Positions 33,351 to 44,077 of a stretch of 49,080 nucleotides of DNA are shown here, piece by piece. Every line of letters starts with the position of its first letter. Positions within the stretch are counted from its first letter, which is position 1. The notes beneath the pieces are model-generated. The model saw nothing but the letters and a program-made list of their open reading frames with translations, was not told where the DNA came from and ran no database searches. Made by a program: the position numbers and the translations under genes. The DNA is from an uncultured Prevotella sp. GTDB lineage: Bacteria; Bacteroidota; Bacteroidia; Bacteroidales; Bacteroidaceae. The stretch is taken from positions 1 through 49,080 of the forward strand of contig UQZX01000022.1 in assembly GCA_900545525.1 (NCBI GenBank). Direction: 5' to 3'.

Positions 33351-35027
33351 ATGCGCAAAAATCTAATTTTATCTTTATCAGCAGTCTCCTTCTTAGCACT
33401 AACATCATGTTCTTCCAAGCTGGGGGCATTGTCTGCTGACAATTTCAACGTAGTTCCAAATCCATTGGAAACACGGGGTGGTGAGGTGACGTTCACCGTC
33501 AATGGAACATTCCCCGAAAAGTACATGAAGAAAAAGGCTATGGTGACCGTGACGCCACAGATTCGTTACAACGGTGAAACTCTCAATCTGACCGGTCATA
33601 CATTCCAAGGAGAGAAGATTAAGGATAACAACCCCACCATATATTATAAGGTGGGAGGCAACTATTCAATGAAATCCACAACCGGATATAAGCCTGAAAT
33701 GCACAAAAGCGAGCTGTATCTGACCTTCGATGCACAAGTAGGAAAGAAGAAAGTGGCAATCCCCGATGTCAAGATTGCAGACGGAATAATAGCTACATCA
33801 GAACTTTATAAATATACATTGGCAGGAAGCGGAGCCTGCATGGCACCCGACACGTTCCAGCGGGTGAGGGCGCAGAAACAGGAAGCACAGATAAAGTTCC
33901 TCATCAATCAGGCTAACCTACGCAAGAGCGAGCTGAAAAACAATACCGTGTCGGAGTTCGTTGACATGCTGAAACGCATCAACCGCGAACAGGAAAGCCT
34001 CAACATCAAGGACGTGGAGGTGCTCGCATACGCTTCGCCTGACGGCGGAGTGTCGTTCAACGACAAACTTGCAAGCAAGAGACGTAACGTCTCTGAGGAT
34101 TACGTAAAGAAGCAGCTGAAAGCCACGAACGTGGAAACGGACATCAATGCAGGATATACTGCACAGGACTGGGAGGGCTTCCAGCGTCTCGTACAGGCTT
34201 CAAACATACAGGACAAGAACGTTATTCTGCGCGTATTGTCAATGTATCAGGACCCGCAAGAGCGCGAACAGCAGATACGCAACATGTCGGCAGGATTTCA
34301 GGAGCTGGCAAACGGCATTCTTCCGGAGCTCCGCCGCTCACGCCTTATCATAAATTATGAGACAATAGGACGTAGCGATGAACAGATAAAAGAACAGTAC
34401 AAGGCTGATGCAACCAAGCTGAGCGTTGACGAAGTGCTGTATGCCGCTACATTGGAGAACAGTCTCGAGGCAAAGGAAAGCATCTACAAAAAAGCCACGG
34501 AAATATATCCGAACGACTATCGTGCCTTTAACAATGTCGCAGCAATAGAATTCGAAAAAGGCAACAATTCTGAAGCAATGAATTATCTGAACAGGGCTTT
34601 GAGCCTCAACAGCAACGCAGCAGAGGCTAATGCCAATGCGGGACTGGTGGCACTGCTGGCAGATAAGCATGACGAAGCACAGAACTACATCGCAAAGGCA
34701 ACAGGTGCAAACGACCTGAGCAAGGCTCTCGGCGCGCTGCAACTAGCCAAAGGAAACTATGCACAGGCAGAAGCAGACTTCAAAGGGGTGGCAAGCAACA
34801 CGGCTGCACTTGCACAGATAATGAACAAGAACTATGCAGGAGCGACAGCAACGCTCAACGACATTAAGAACAAAGACGGCATGACAGACTATCTGCTGGC
34901 AATTGTAAACGCACGTCAGGGCAACAACAGCGCAGCAGCATCTTATCTCAAGAGTGCCCTGCAGAAAGATTCGAGACTTGCCGGATACGCTGCCAACGAC
35001 CTCGAACTAAAGAACATAGCAAAATAA
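33351..35027 (+). CDS. Outer-membrane lipoprotein with OmpA-like and TPR domains
   Basis: A 558-residue lipoprotein: signal peptide with lipobox LTSC (SFLALTSCSSKLGAL), a beta-rich N-terminal region (about 30-165), an OmpA-C-like segment around 205-250 (VEVLAYASPDGGVSFNDKLASKRRN), and TPR repeats around 375-500 (YPNDYRAFNNVAAIEFEKGN; NYLNRALSLNSNAAEANANAGLVAL). Such proteins link outer membrane and peptidoglycan or scaffold envelope complexes; the exact role is unknown. The true ATG at 33351 lies 24 bases after tRNA-Leu, and a longer frame into the tRNA is spurious. It heads a unit with the next two genes (gaps of 12 and 8 bp). Confidence 0.88.
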   Translation: MRKNLILSLSAVSFLALTSCSSKLGALSADNFNVVPNPLETRGGEVTFTVNGTFPEKYMKKKAMVTVTPQIRYNGETLNLTGHTFQGEKIKDNNPTIYYKVGGNYSMKSTTGYKPEMHKSELYLTFDAQVGKKKVAIPDVKIADGIIATSELYKYTLAGSGACMAPDTFQRVRAQKQEAQIKFLINQANLRKSELKNNTVSEFVDMLKRINREQESLNIKDVEVLAYASPDGGVSFNDKLASKRRNVSEDYVKKQLKATNVETDINAGYTAQDWEGFQRLVQASNIQDKNVILRVLSMYQDPQEREQQIRNMSAGFQELANGILPELRRSRLIINYETIGRSDEQIKEQYKADATKLSVDEVLYAATLENSLEAKESIYKKATEIYPNDYRAFNNVAAIEFEKGNNSEAMNYLNRALSLNSNAAEANANAGLVALLADKHDEAQNYIAKATGANDLSKALGALQLAKGNYAQAEADFKGVASNTAALAQIMNKNYAGATATLNDIKNKDGMTDYLLAIVNARQGNNSAAASYLKSALQKDSRLAGYAANDLELKNIAK

Positions 35028-35039
35028 ACATCGCTGCAA

Positions 35040-36041
35040 ATGAAGCGGTTGATATTCTTCATAACACTCACCTTGGCTTTGGTGTCATGTGAAACGAAGT
35101 CCGGATATTTCAAAATAGACGGCCGTTTCCTCAACCTTAACCAAGGTGAGTTTTACGTTTACAGTCCTGATGGAATCATAAGTGGAATAGACACCATAAA
35201 AGTAGACGGCGGACGGTTTACTTACGAGATACAATGCGGAAACAAAGGAACACTGATACTGATCTTCCCAAACTACTCGGAACAGCCTGTTTTTGCTGAA
35301 CCGGGAAAGACTGCAGACGTAAAAGCCGATGCCTCTCACCTCAAAGAAATGGAAGTGAAGGGAACAAAGGCAAACGAACTTATGACAGATTTCCGTAAAC
35401 AAACAGCCAACGCATCTCCTCCCGAAGCAATAGAATATGCCCGACAATTCATCAAGGACAATCCCAAATCACTCGTTTCAACATATCTTCTGCGGCGTTA
35501 TTTCGTACAGGGGAGCAACTCCAACCCAGCAGAAGCATCTGCCTTGGCTGACATCTTAGTCAAGGCACAGCCTGAAAATATACGTCTGACAAAACTTAGA
35601 AGTGACATAAACAGGATGAAAGCCGGCAAGAAGGGCAACAATATTCCGTCTTTTGCAGGAACAGACCTTAACGGCAGACTTATAAGAAACAAGGACTTAC
35701 ACGGTAAGGTGGCTGTGATATACACATGGGCGACATGGAATTATGACAGCCAGAGCATGATGCGGCAGCTGAAAGACCTTAAAAAAGAAGCAGGAGAGAG
35801 ACTCGCCTTAATCGGAATAAGCCTCGATGCCAATGCCGAAGAATGCAAGCGATTTATCCAGCGTGACTCCCTCCCGTGGTCAAATATCTGCGAAGAACAA
35901 CTGTTTGAAAGTCCTATAATAAGAAAACTCGGCATGCAGACGGTGCCGGACAACATAGTCATAGACATGCAGGGCAGGATTGTGGCACACGGACTGACCA
36001 CTGAAGACCTTAAAAAACAAATCAAAGACCTACTTAAATAA
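35040..36041 (+). CDS. DUF4369/thioredoxin-fold lipoprotein lacking the CxxC
   Basis: A 333-residue lipoprotein. The signal peptide ends in LVSC. Residues about 20-115 match a DUF4369-like beta-domain (GYFKIDGRFLNLNQGEFYVY), then a helical spacer. Residues about 200-333 are a TlpA/ResA-type thioredoxin fold (PSFAGTDLNGRLIRNKDLHGKVAVIYTWATW). Where relatives have WCxxC, this protein reads WNYDSQ, with no cysteine, while the cis-proline motif TVPDNIVID is kept. It therefore cannot act as a thiol:disulfide oxidoreductase and may be a binding or scaffold protein. It starts 12 bp after the OmpA/TPR lipoprotein and is followed after 8 bp by yifB. Confidence 0.88.
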   Translation: MKRLIFFITLTLALVSCETKSGYFKIDGRFLNLNQGEFYVYSPDGIISGIDTIKVDGGRFTYEIQCGNKGTLILIFPNYSEQPVFAEPGKTADVKADASHLKEMEVKGTKANELMTDFRKQTANASPPEAIEYARQFIKDNPKSLVSTYLLRRYFVQGSNSNPAEASALADILVKAQPENIRLTKLRSDINRMKAGKKGNNIPSFAGTDLNGRLIRNKDLHGKVAVIYTWATWNYDSQSMMRQLKDLKKEAGERLALIGISLDANAEECKRFIQRDSLPWSNICEEQLFESPIIRKLGMQTVPDNIVIDMQGRIVAHGLTTEDLKKQIKDLLK

Positions 36042-36049
36042 CATCCCGG

Positions 36050-37597
<1,548 letters not shown>

Positions 37598-37719
37598 CAA
37601 TTCCGTTGCCGCATACAATATATAAAACTATAAGAGAAGGCATATCCATGCCGTTTCAGGCTCTCAGCACCTTTTATAAAAACAAATTACTAATCTCATC
37701 CTGACAATTAAAAATTATC

Positions 37720-39792
37720 ATGAAAAAAGTCATCCTTACACTGACGGCACTCATTCTTGCCGTCTGCATGAATGCCACAGAGCATACAGAGACATTCTCC
37801 GGACTTAACTCAACAACGGCAAAAGACGGAGTCCACAAGTTCGACCTCGGCGAATGGACCTTCAGCGGAATGTCATACGGCAGCTCGACACTGAAGTTCA
37901 ACACAAACGGCGCATACATTATATCGCCCAAGCTGGACAACATCACCAAGCTAAGCTTTACATACCGCTCGGGCGGAAGCAACAAGAAAATCACCGTAAG
38001 CTATTCTGTCGACGGCACAAACTGGACCGAAATAGACAACTTCACCATTCCGAGCAGCTCAAGCAGCTTCTCCACATGGACAAAGAACATCGGTCTCTCC
38101 TACAAGACCGGCATACAGTTCAGAATACTTGCAGCCTCGTCAAACTGCTATATAAAGGTCTTCACGGCATCCGACGAAGATACGGGCAGCGGCAGCAACC
38201 ACGACTATTCCGATGACCCCGACTACAAGACCGAAGGCGTGTGGATACCAACAAAAGCCTTTCCCGCAGCGAAAAAGACCATATATATCAGCACCGCCGG
38301 CAACGATGAGACCGGCGACGGTTCGGAAGAAAAGCCCTGGTACAACATTGCAAAGGCATACGAGAACGCCGAACCCGGCACGCACATCATCTGCCGCGGC
38401 GGCAAATATCACATCAACAGATACGGAACCGACGGCAAACTGACCGTGCGGATGAAGAAGAGCGGCACTGCCGATGCGCCTATCGTGATAAGGTGCTACG
38501 ACGGCGAACTGCCCGTTTTCGACTTTGAGCAGCAGCTCATCGACTGCAACCGCGACAAGTCAAAGGTTGGCGACCGCGGCATAGCACTCACCGGCGACTA
38601 CCATATAATATACGGCATACATATCACACATGCCGCAGACAACGGCATAAAGCTCGAGGGCAACCACAACCGCATAGAGCGCTGCAAGTTCTCATACAAC
38701 CTCGATTCGGGCATACAGCTCGGCTTCGGGCATGACTTCTCACAGGCAGGCTTTGGTTCCAAAAACGACGGCAGCCACTGCGCATACAACGACATCATTG
38801 ACTGCGACTCACATCACAACTGCGACTTCGACATGAACTACGGTTCCGATGCCGACGGTTTCGCATGCAAGATGCACAACGGCAAGGGCAACCGCTTCAT
38901 ACGCTGCCGCGCATGGAGAAACAGCGACGACGCATGGGACCTCTACGAGACCGACTATGACGTGACGCTCGCCGAGTGCTGGGCATGGGAGTCGGGCAAA
39001 GCAGCCGACCACCTGTGGGTCAAGGAATATCTCGACGGCAGCGCGTCGTTCTCCGGAAACGGCAATGGCATCAAGCTCGGCGGCAACGGCAGCGGCGGCT
39101 CGTCTGCCGGCATACACTACGCCTTCAACTGCATCGCCTTCGGATGCAACAAGAGCGGCTCCGTGAAAGGCTTCGACTGCAACAGCCACAAGGGCGGTCA
39201 TGTGCTCGTGGGATGCCTCGGCTTCGACAACGGATACGACTTCATGTTCGAGTCGGGAGGCTCTGAGACGAACACATTCTTCTACAACAACATCTGTATC
39301 GGCAGGCAGGAGATATGCGTGGGAACCGATGATTACAACGCAATCATCAACGCTCCATCGAAGAACGGCTGGACATCACACCTTGTCAAGAACTTTTCGA
39401 GAGACGACTTCCAGTCGCTCGACGAGACCGATGCCCTCGCGCCACGCTCCCTCGACGGCTCTTTCCCCCGCAAGTTCGGCAGGCTCAAGAGCGGATGCGC
39501 CCTCATAGACGCGGGCATTGACATGCAGGACATCTCCGCTGCGTCCGTAAACTCTGCATACACAGCCCTCCTCGCCGACTTCCCCTTCCTCGCGCAGAAA
39601 GTGACAGGCGCGGCACGCGACCTCGGACCATACGAGTTTATCGACTACACGGCAACTGCCATAAGCATACCGGCAGCCACGGACGGCACACCGGCAAACG
39701 GCGGCGCAATATACAACATGGCAGGACAGAGAGTGACACAAGGCTATAAGGGCATCGTGATAAAGAACGGAAGGAAATATCTTTCAAGATAA
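37720..39792 (+). CDS. Secreted pectate lyase, PL9-like, with jelly-roll domain and sorting tail
   Basis: A 690-residue exported protein. Signal peptide KKVILTLTALILAVCMNA; a jelly-roll/choice-of-anchor-like domain (about 20-150: YIISPKLDNITKLSFTYRSG); then a right-handed parallel beta-helix (about 185-600). The helix starts IYISTAGNDETGDGSEEKPW and has PL9-type motifs: NYGSDADGFACKMHNGKGN, CRAWRNSDDAWDLYE and GNGNGIKLGGNG. PL9 enzymes cleave polygalacturonate by beta-elimination using calcium and a lysine. The C-terminus carries the tail YNMAGQRVTQGYKGIVIKNG. It is followed 86 bp later by a PL1-type lyase, giving a small pectin-degrading pair. Confidence 0.88.
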   Translation: MKKVILTLTALILAVCMNATEHTETFSGLNSTTAKDGVHKFDLGEWTFSGMSYGSSTLKFNTNGAYIISPKLDNITKLSFTYRSGGSNKKITVSYSVDGTNWTEIDNFTIPSSSSSFSTWTKNIGLSYKTGIQFRILAASSNCYIKVFTASDEDTGSGSNHDYSDDPDYKTEGVWIPTKAFPAAKKTIYISTAGNDETGDGSEEKPWYNIAKAYENAEPGTHIICRGGKYHINRYGTDGKLTVRMKKSGTADAPIVIRCYDGELPVFDFEQQLIDCNRDKSKVGDRGIALTGDYHIIYGIHITHAADNGIKLEGNHNRIERCKFSYNLDSGIQLGFGHDFSQAGFGSKNDGSHCAYNDIIDCDSHHNCDFDMNYGSDADGFACKMHNGKGNRFIRCRAWRNSDDAWDLYETDYDVTLAECWAWESGKAADHLWVKEYLDGSASFSGNGNGIKLGGNGSGGSSAGIHYAFNCIAFGCNKSGSVKGFDCNSHKGGHVLVGCLGFDNGYDFMFESGGSETNTFFYNNICIGRQEICVGTDDYNAIINAPSKNGWTSHLVKNFSRDDFQSLDETDALAPRSLDGSFPRKFGRLKSGCALIDAGIDMQDISAASVNSAYTALLADFPFLAQKVTGAARDLGPYEFIDYTATAISIPAATDGTPANGGAIYNMAGQRVTQGYKGIVIKNGRKYLSR

Positions 39793-39878
39793 TCCGCCTC
39801 ACCGGCAACATACATACACACGGCAGCTGCACCGCAGGATCACCGCACAGTGCTGCCCATAAAACATAAATAAAAGAC

Positions 39879-41717
39879 ATGACAATATACAACAGGCTGC
39901 TTACTGTATTGACAATACTCGTAATGGCAATTCCGTCAAAGGCAGGAGTAAGAATAAAGTCGGCGGCAGGCTGGCTCGAAACAGCATGGGTCGAGTGGGA
40001 ACTGATGCCCGGTGCCTCGTCCTACAACGTCTATGTAAGCGGGACGGACAACGGCACATGGACACGGCTCGACAACGAGCTGGTACGCAACTACGGCACG
40101 TACGGGCGTGCCGATGCCCCCGGACTGAGGGCGGGAACATACAGTCTCAAGGTTGTGCCCGTGATAAACGGGACGGAGGCAGACGGCGAGGCGTCCGTTG
40201 CCGGAAATCTTCAGGTGAAGCCGCACGACCGCACAGGCTACGCACACTTCGGACGCGACAACAGCGGGCTGTATGAGGGCGTCGGGGCATACAAGAACGA
40301 CGGCACGCTTAAAGACAACGCCATGGTCATCTACATCACCGCCGCCAACGCCAAGACTGTAAGCGTCACACTGCCATATACGGAGACATCCACCAAGACA
40401 TACACCGGGTTCTACGGCATCATAGAGGGATACCGCAAGTGTCTCTACGCCGGAGGCATGAAAAGACCGCTCGTCATACGTCTCATCGGCACGGTGACGG
40501 CAGACGACATGGACAAGACGCGCTTCGGACAGGGACTTGACATAAAAGGCGAGAAAGAATATACCGAATTCCCGTTCACGCTCGAAGGCATCGGCAACGA
40601 CGCCACCATATACGGCTTCGGCGTGCAGTTCAGCCAGGTCACGGGAGCAGAGATGCGCAACATAGGCATAATACTGTGCAAAGACGACGGCATAGAGCTT
40701 AACAAGCACAACTCCCACGTATGGCTCCACAACCTCGACCTGTTCTACGGTCAGGTGGGTTCGGATGCCGACCAGGTGAAAGGCGACGGGGCAATAGACA
40801 TAAAATACTCGTCATACTGCACCGTGGCATACAACCATTTCTTCGACAACGGAAAGTGCTGTCTCATAGACCCGAGCAAATCATACGGCAACGAGACACC
40901 CGCCGACTTCCTCACCTACCACCACAACTGGTTCGACCATGCCGACTCGCGCCTGCCGCGCTGCCGCCACGGAAAGGCTTTCCACGTCTACAACAACTAT
41001 TACGACGGCAACGGCGAATACGGCGTGGGACTGGCAAGCAACGCCTGCGCCTTTGTCGAGGCAAACTACTTCCGCAACTGCCGCTACCCGATAATAAACT
41101 CGGGACAGGGAACCGACAAGAACCTTGTAGACGCGAAACAGAGCAAGAAAGGGCTTCTCTCGGGAGAAGACGGCGGCGTTTGCAAGTTCTGGAACAACCA
41201 CGTGGAAGGCGCCAAATCGTTCATCACACAAAAAGACACCTACGGAAGCAATCTCTACGATGCCTATCTCGTCGATTCACGCGACGAGAAGATACCCGAA
41301 AGCGTCAAGGCTCTGAAGGCGGAACTGGTAAAGACGCCCACCACATACAGCAACTTTGACACCTCATCCGACATGATTTATTTCTCCACACCCGACAGTC
41401 CAGAAGACATACCGGCAATAGTGACAGGAGAATACGGTGCCGGACGCTGCCAAAAGGGCGACTTCACCTGGACGTTCGACAACGCCACGGAAGACGCAAA
41501 CAAGGATGTCATACCCGGACTGAAGACTGCCCTGACCAACTATCGCAGCAGCCTGCTCGGCTTCTTCGGCGGCACGACGACGGGAATGAGCCTGATTAAT
41601 GGCGACACCGGCGGCAAAGACGCATCAGCCCTGACCCATGACCTGGGCGGCAGACGTGTAAACGGCACAACAAAGGGCATCATAATAAGCAACAGAAGGA
41701 AATATATCAACAGATGA
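39879..41717 (+). CDS. Secreted pectate lyase, PL1-like, with sorting tail
   Basis: A 612-residue exported protein. Signal peptide RLLTVLTILVMAIPSKA; a fibronectin-III-like N-terminal domain (about 22-115); then a PL1-type beta-helix with VIRLIGTV, IEGIG-like FTLEGIGNDATIYGFG, GDGAIDIKYSSYCTVAYNHF and the hallmark TYHHNWFDHADSRLPRCRHG followed by AFHVYNNYYDG. The RxPRxR-type arginine region suits catalysis. The protein ends in a tail (LGGRRVNGTTKGIIISNRRK) shared with the PL9-like neighbour. Likely works with it on homogalacturonan. No susCD genes or regulator lie next to the pair. Confidence 0.9.
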   Translation: MTIYNRLLTVLTILVMAIPSKAGVRIKSAAGWLETAWVEWELMPGASSYNVYVSGTDNGTWTRLDNELVRNYGTYGRADAPGLRAGTYSLKVVPVINGTEADGEASVAGNLQVKPHDRTGYAHFGRDNSGLYEGVGAYKNDGTLKDNAMVIYITAANAKTVSVTLPYTETSTKTYTGFYGIIEGYRKCLYAGGMKRPLVIRLIGTVTADDMDKTRFGQGLDIKGEKEYTEFPFTLEGIGNDATIYGFGVQFSQVTGAEMRNIGIILCKDDGIELNKHNSHVWLHNLDLFYGQVGSDADQVKGDGAIDIKYSSYCTVAYNHFFDNGKCCLIDPSKSYGNETPADFLTYHHNWFDHADSRLPRCRHGKAFHVYNNYYDGNGEYGVGLASNACAFVEANYFRNCRYPIINSGQGTDKNLVDAKQSKKGLLSGEDGGVCKFWNNHVEGAKSFITQKDTYGSNLYDAYLVDSRDEKIPESVKALKAELVKTPTTYSNFDTSSDMIYFSTPDSPEDIPAIVTGEYGAGRCQKGDFTWTFDNATEDANKDVIPGLKTALTNYRSSLLGFFGGTTTGMSLINGDTGGKDASALTHDLGGRRVNGTTKGIIISNRRKYINR

Positions 41718-41765
41718 CGGATGACATTTTTATATTTCAACGGTGCGTGTCTCGGTTTTTATTAA

Positions 41766-41773
41766 TACCTTTG
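41766..41773 (+). promoter_or_regulatory. HIT gene promoter -7 box
   Basis: TACCTTTG matches TAnnTTTG. The leader to the ATG at 41874 would be about 95 nt and contains a GATGCGG...CCGCTGCATC fold. Confidence 0.55.
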
Positions 41774-41873
41774 CGAAATGATGCGGGAAACAATGCGGGA
41801 ATGCGGCAGCCGCTGCATCACGGAAACAAACTGCATACGAAACACGTTTTTTTATTAACTTAAATACAATAAT

Positions 41874-42299
41874 ATGAGAAGTAATCCCAACGAGTGTCTC
41901 TACTGTACAAACAACGAGACACTGCACAATCTTATGATTGAGATAGCCGAACTAAGCGTATCGAGGGTTTTCCTGTTCAAGGAGCAGACCTACCGCGGAC
42001 GCTGCCTTGTTGCCTACAAGGACCACGTCAACGACCTATTTGAGCTTAGCGACGACGAGCGCAACGCCTTCATGGCAGACGTGACACGCGTGACACGCGC
42101 CATGGACAAGGTGTTCCACCCTGAAAAGATAAACTACGGGGCATACAGCGACAAGCTGTCGCACCTGCATTTCCACCTCGCACCTAAATATGTAGACGGT
42201 CCCGACTATGGCGGAACGTTCCAGATGAACCCCGGCAAGGTATACCTTACCGACGAGGAATATGCCAAGATGATAGATGATATCAAGGCTGCGCTGTAA
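41874..42299 (+). CDS. HIT-family nucleotide hydrolase
   Basis: A 141-residue histidine-triad protein. The active-site motif is HLHFHLAPK (about 109-117); the N-terminal CLYC pair at residues 8-11 suits a small zinc site. HIT hydrolases split nucleotide-phosphate or dinucleotide bonds; the natural substrate is unknown. Single-gene unit, ended by a long bidirectional hairpin. Confidence 0.93.
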   Translation: MRSNPNECLYCTNNETLHNLMIEIAELSVSRVFLFKEQTYRGRCLVAYKDHVNDLFELSDDERNAFMADVTRVTRAMDKVFHPEKINYGAYSDKLSHLHFHLAPKYVDGPDYGGTFQMNPGKVYLTDEEYAKMIDDIKAAL

Positions 42300-42331
42300 T
42301 CCCGGCACGGTCCTGATTATCGATAATAAAC

Positions 42332-42413
42332 AAAAGCGGCAGGGGAGCCGCGACGTATGTTATTTTCCGGTGATATCACACCAAACGTACGTCGCGGCTC
42401 CCCTGCCGCTTTT
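42332..42413. terminator. Long bidirectional terminator hairpin
   Basis: AAAAGCGGCAGGGGAGCCGC then GACGTA (42332-42357) pairs perfectly with TACGTCGCGGCTCCCC then TGCCGCTTTT (to 42413), a 26-bp stem. It lies between the convergent HIT and EnvC-type genes. Confidence 0.85.
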
Positions 42414-42469
42414 ATATTGCCGTTAGCCGAAATATTATTCCATGACAATGAAATACTGACAGCCTGCGG

Positions 42470-44077
42470 CTATCGCCCGAGCCATGCCTCGGGGTTCAGT
42501 TTTGCCGTTCCCTGCCGCAACTGGAATTGCAGTATGTTGTCGGCTCCTACAGTTCCAAGCACCTGACGTGTGCTTACCTGCTGACCTTTATGTACGCTTA
42601 CGGAGCGCAGGTTGCAATAGACGGATATGTAGTTGCCGTGGCGGACCATGACGAGCTTCGTGCCTCCATACTCGAACACGGCGCTCACCTCACCGTTGAA
42701 GATAGCCCGCGCGCATGCCCCGGCACTTCCAAGAATGTTTATTCCCTTATTGTCGAGCGTCACATTCTTAAGTCCTTCGACTGTATACTGCCCGAAATGG
42801 CTTACTATGCGGTATGAACCCGTTATCGGCATGGGCAGCCGTCCGCGGTTGTCGGCAAAGCGGCGGTTGAGTTCACGGTCGGCAGAACTTACCGACAACG
42901 CCTCATCAGAGCGTGTCTTTGCCTTTGCCACCTCTTTTTCGTGACGCGACTTGTCCACCTCCGCCTTTCTCTCGGCAGCCACACGGTTAGCCTCCGCCTC
43001 ACGGGCAGCCCTCTCTGCACGCTCCCGTTCAGCGCTGCTCTTTTTCTCGGCGGCACGCGCCTCAGCCTTCAGGCGCTCCTCCCTTGCCTTCGCCTCGGCA
43101 ACCCTCCTTGCGTTCTCACGGGCAGCCGCCTCTGCTTCGGCTTTCTTGCGGGCAAGCTCTTCCTCCCTCTTTTTCTTCGCGGCAGCTGCCGCCTCCGCCT
43201 TACGCTTCGCCTCGGCAGCCGCCCTTGCACGGGCTTTTGCCACCTCTATGGCTATGAGACGGTCTATCTGCGCGTTCAGCGCGGCATCTTTCTTACGCTG
43301 TTCTCCTATAATCGACTCTATCGTCTTCTGCTGTTTCTGAAGAGAACTTACCACCTTCTGCTGCTCCGCCTGCTTGTTCTGCAACGCCGCATGCTCCTGC
43401 CTGCCTTTATCGAGGAGGGTGTTTTTCTGTCCCTTCACGTTCTCCAGTTCCTTGTGCTTGCTGCTTATCTGCTGCTGCTTTGCCTTGAGCATCTCGCCCT
43501 GAGCCTGCTGATATGCCGCATATTCACGGACAAAACGCAAGCGGCGGTACATCTGCGAGAAGTTGTCGGCACTGAAGATGAACATCAGACGCTCCTGCAC
43601 AGAGCGCTGCTTTGCCATGTAACGCATGGACTTTATGTATTTTGCCTTGCGGTCGGCGAGCTGCTGTCCGAGCGTTGAAAGCTGCGACTTGAGCAGGCTT
43701 ATGTTGCCTTCTATATGCGTAATGTCATTCTGTATTACGTCTATTGACTTCTTATGGCGGTCTATGTCACCGTTTATCATCATCAGGTCGCCGAGCCGCT
43801 TCTTCACGTCAGCCCTGTTGGCGCGCAACAAACGCTCCTGTTCCTTTATCTTCCGCTGCACCGCTGCACGCTGACTTTGCAGTCCCTTGATAGATTCGTT
43901 GGTATATACCGGCTTCTTGCCGGCGGTTTTCTTTTTGTTGCTTCCGGTTGCCTTCTGTCTTGTCCCGCCCTTTCTCACGGTGGTTGCAGTGCGTTTCTTT
44001 GTTGCCTGCCGCCTGTTTTGCGCCGGCAGGGAAAACGCCAATGACAAGATAAAAAGTATGGTAAAAAATCGTCTCAT
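42470..44077 (-). CDS. EnvC-like murein hydrolase activator (coiled coil plus degenerate LytM)
   Basis: A 535-residue exported protein: signal peptide (FFTILFILSLAFSLPAQ), basic linker, long coiled coils (about 60-265), an alanine/lysine/arginine/glutamate-rich helix (about 270-395), and a C-terminal LytM/M23 domain (about 420-535). The zinc ligands of active M23 peptidases are missing: the usual HxGxD position reads NKGINI and the final HxH reads LQFQLR. It is thus probably an EnvC-type activator of N-acetylmuramoyl amidases acting in cell separation. It starts one base after the stop of the DUF4292 gene (TAA then ATG) and ends the dut-TPR-DUF4292-envC unit. Confidence 0.92.
   Translation of the reverse strand: MRRFFTILFILSLAFSLPAQNRRQATKKRTATTVRKGGTRQKATGSNKKKTAGKKPVYTNESIKGLQSQRAAVQRKIKEQERLLRANRADVKKRLGDLMMINGDIDRHKKSIDVIQNDITHIEGNISLLKSQLSTLGQQLADRKAKYIKSMRYMAKQRSVQERLMFIFSADNFSQMYRRLRFVREYAAYQQAQGEMLKAKQQQISSKHKELENVKGQKNTLLDKGRQEHAALQNKQAEQQKVVSSLQKQQKTIESIIGEQRKKDAALNAQIDRLIAIEVAKARARAAAEAKRKAEAAAAAKKKREEELARKKAEAEAAARENARRVAEAKAREERLKAEARAAEKKSSAERERAERAAREAEANRVAAERKAEVDKSRHEKEVAKAKTRSDEALSVSSADRELNRRFADNRGRLPMPITGSYRIVSHFGQYTVEGLKNVTLDNKGINILGSAGACARAIFNGEVSAVFEYGGTKLVMVRHGNYISVYCNLRSVSVHKGQQVSTRQVLGTVGADNILQFQLRQGTAKLNPEAWLGR

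Noticed and set aside
42470..44077. Active M23 endopeptidase
   Set aside because: Both zinc-ligand motifs are replaced (NKGINI and LQFQLR), so an activator role is more likely.
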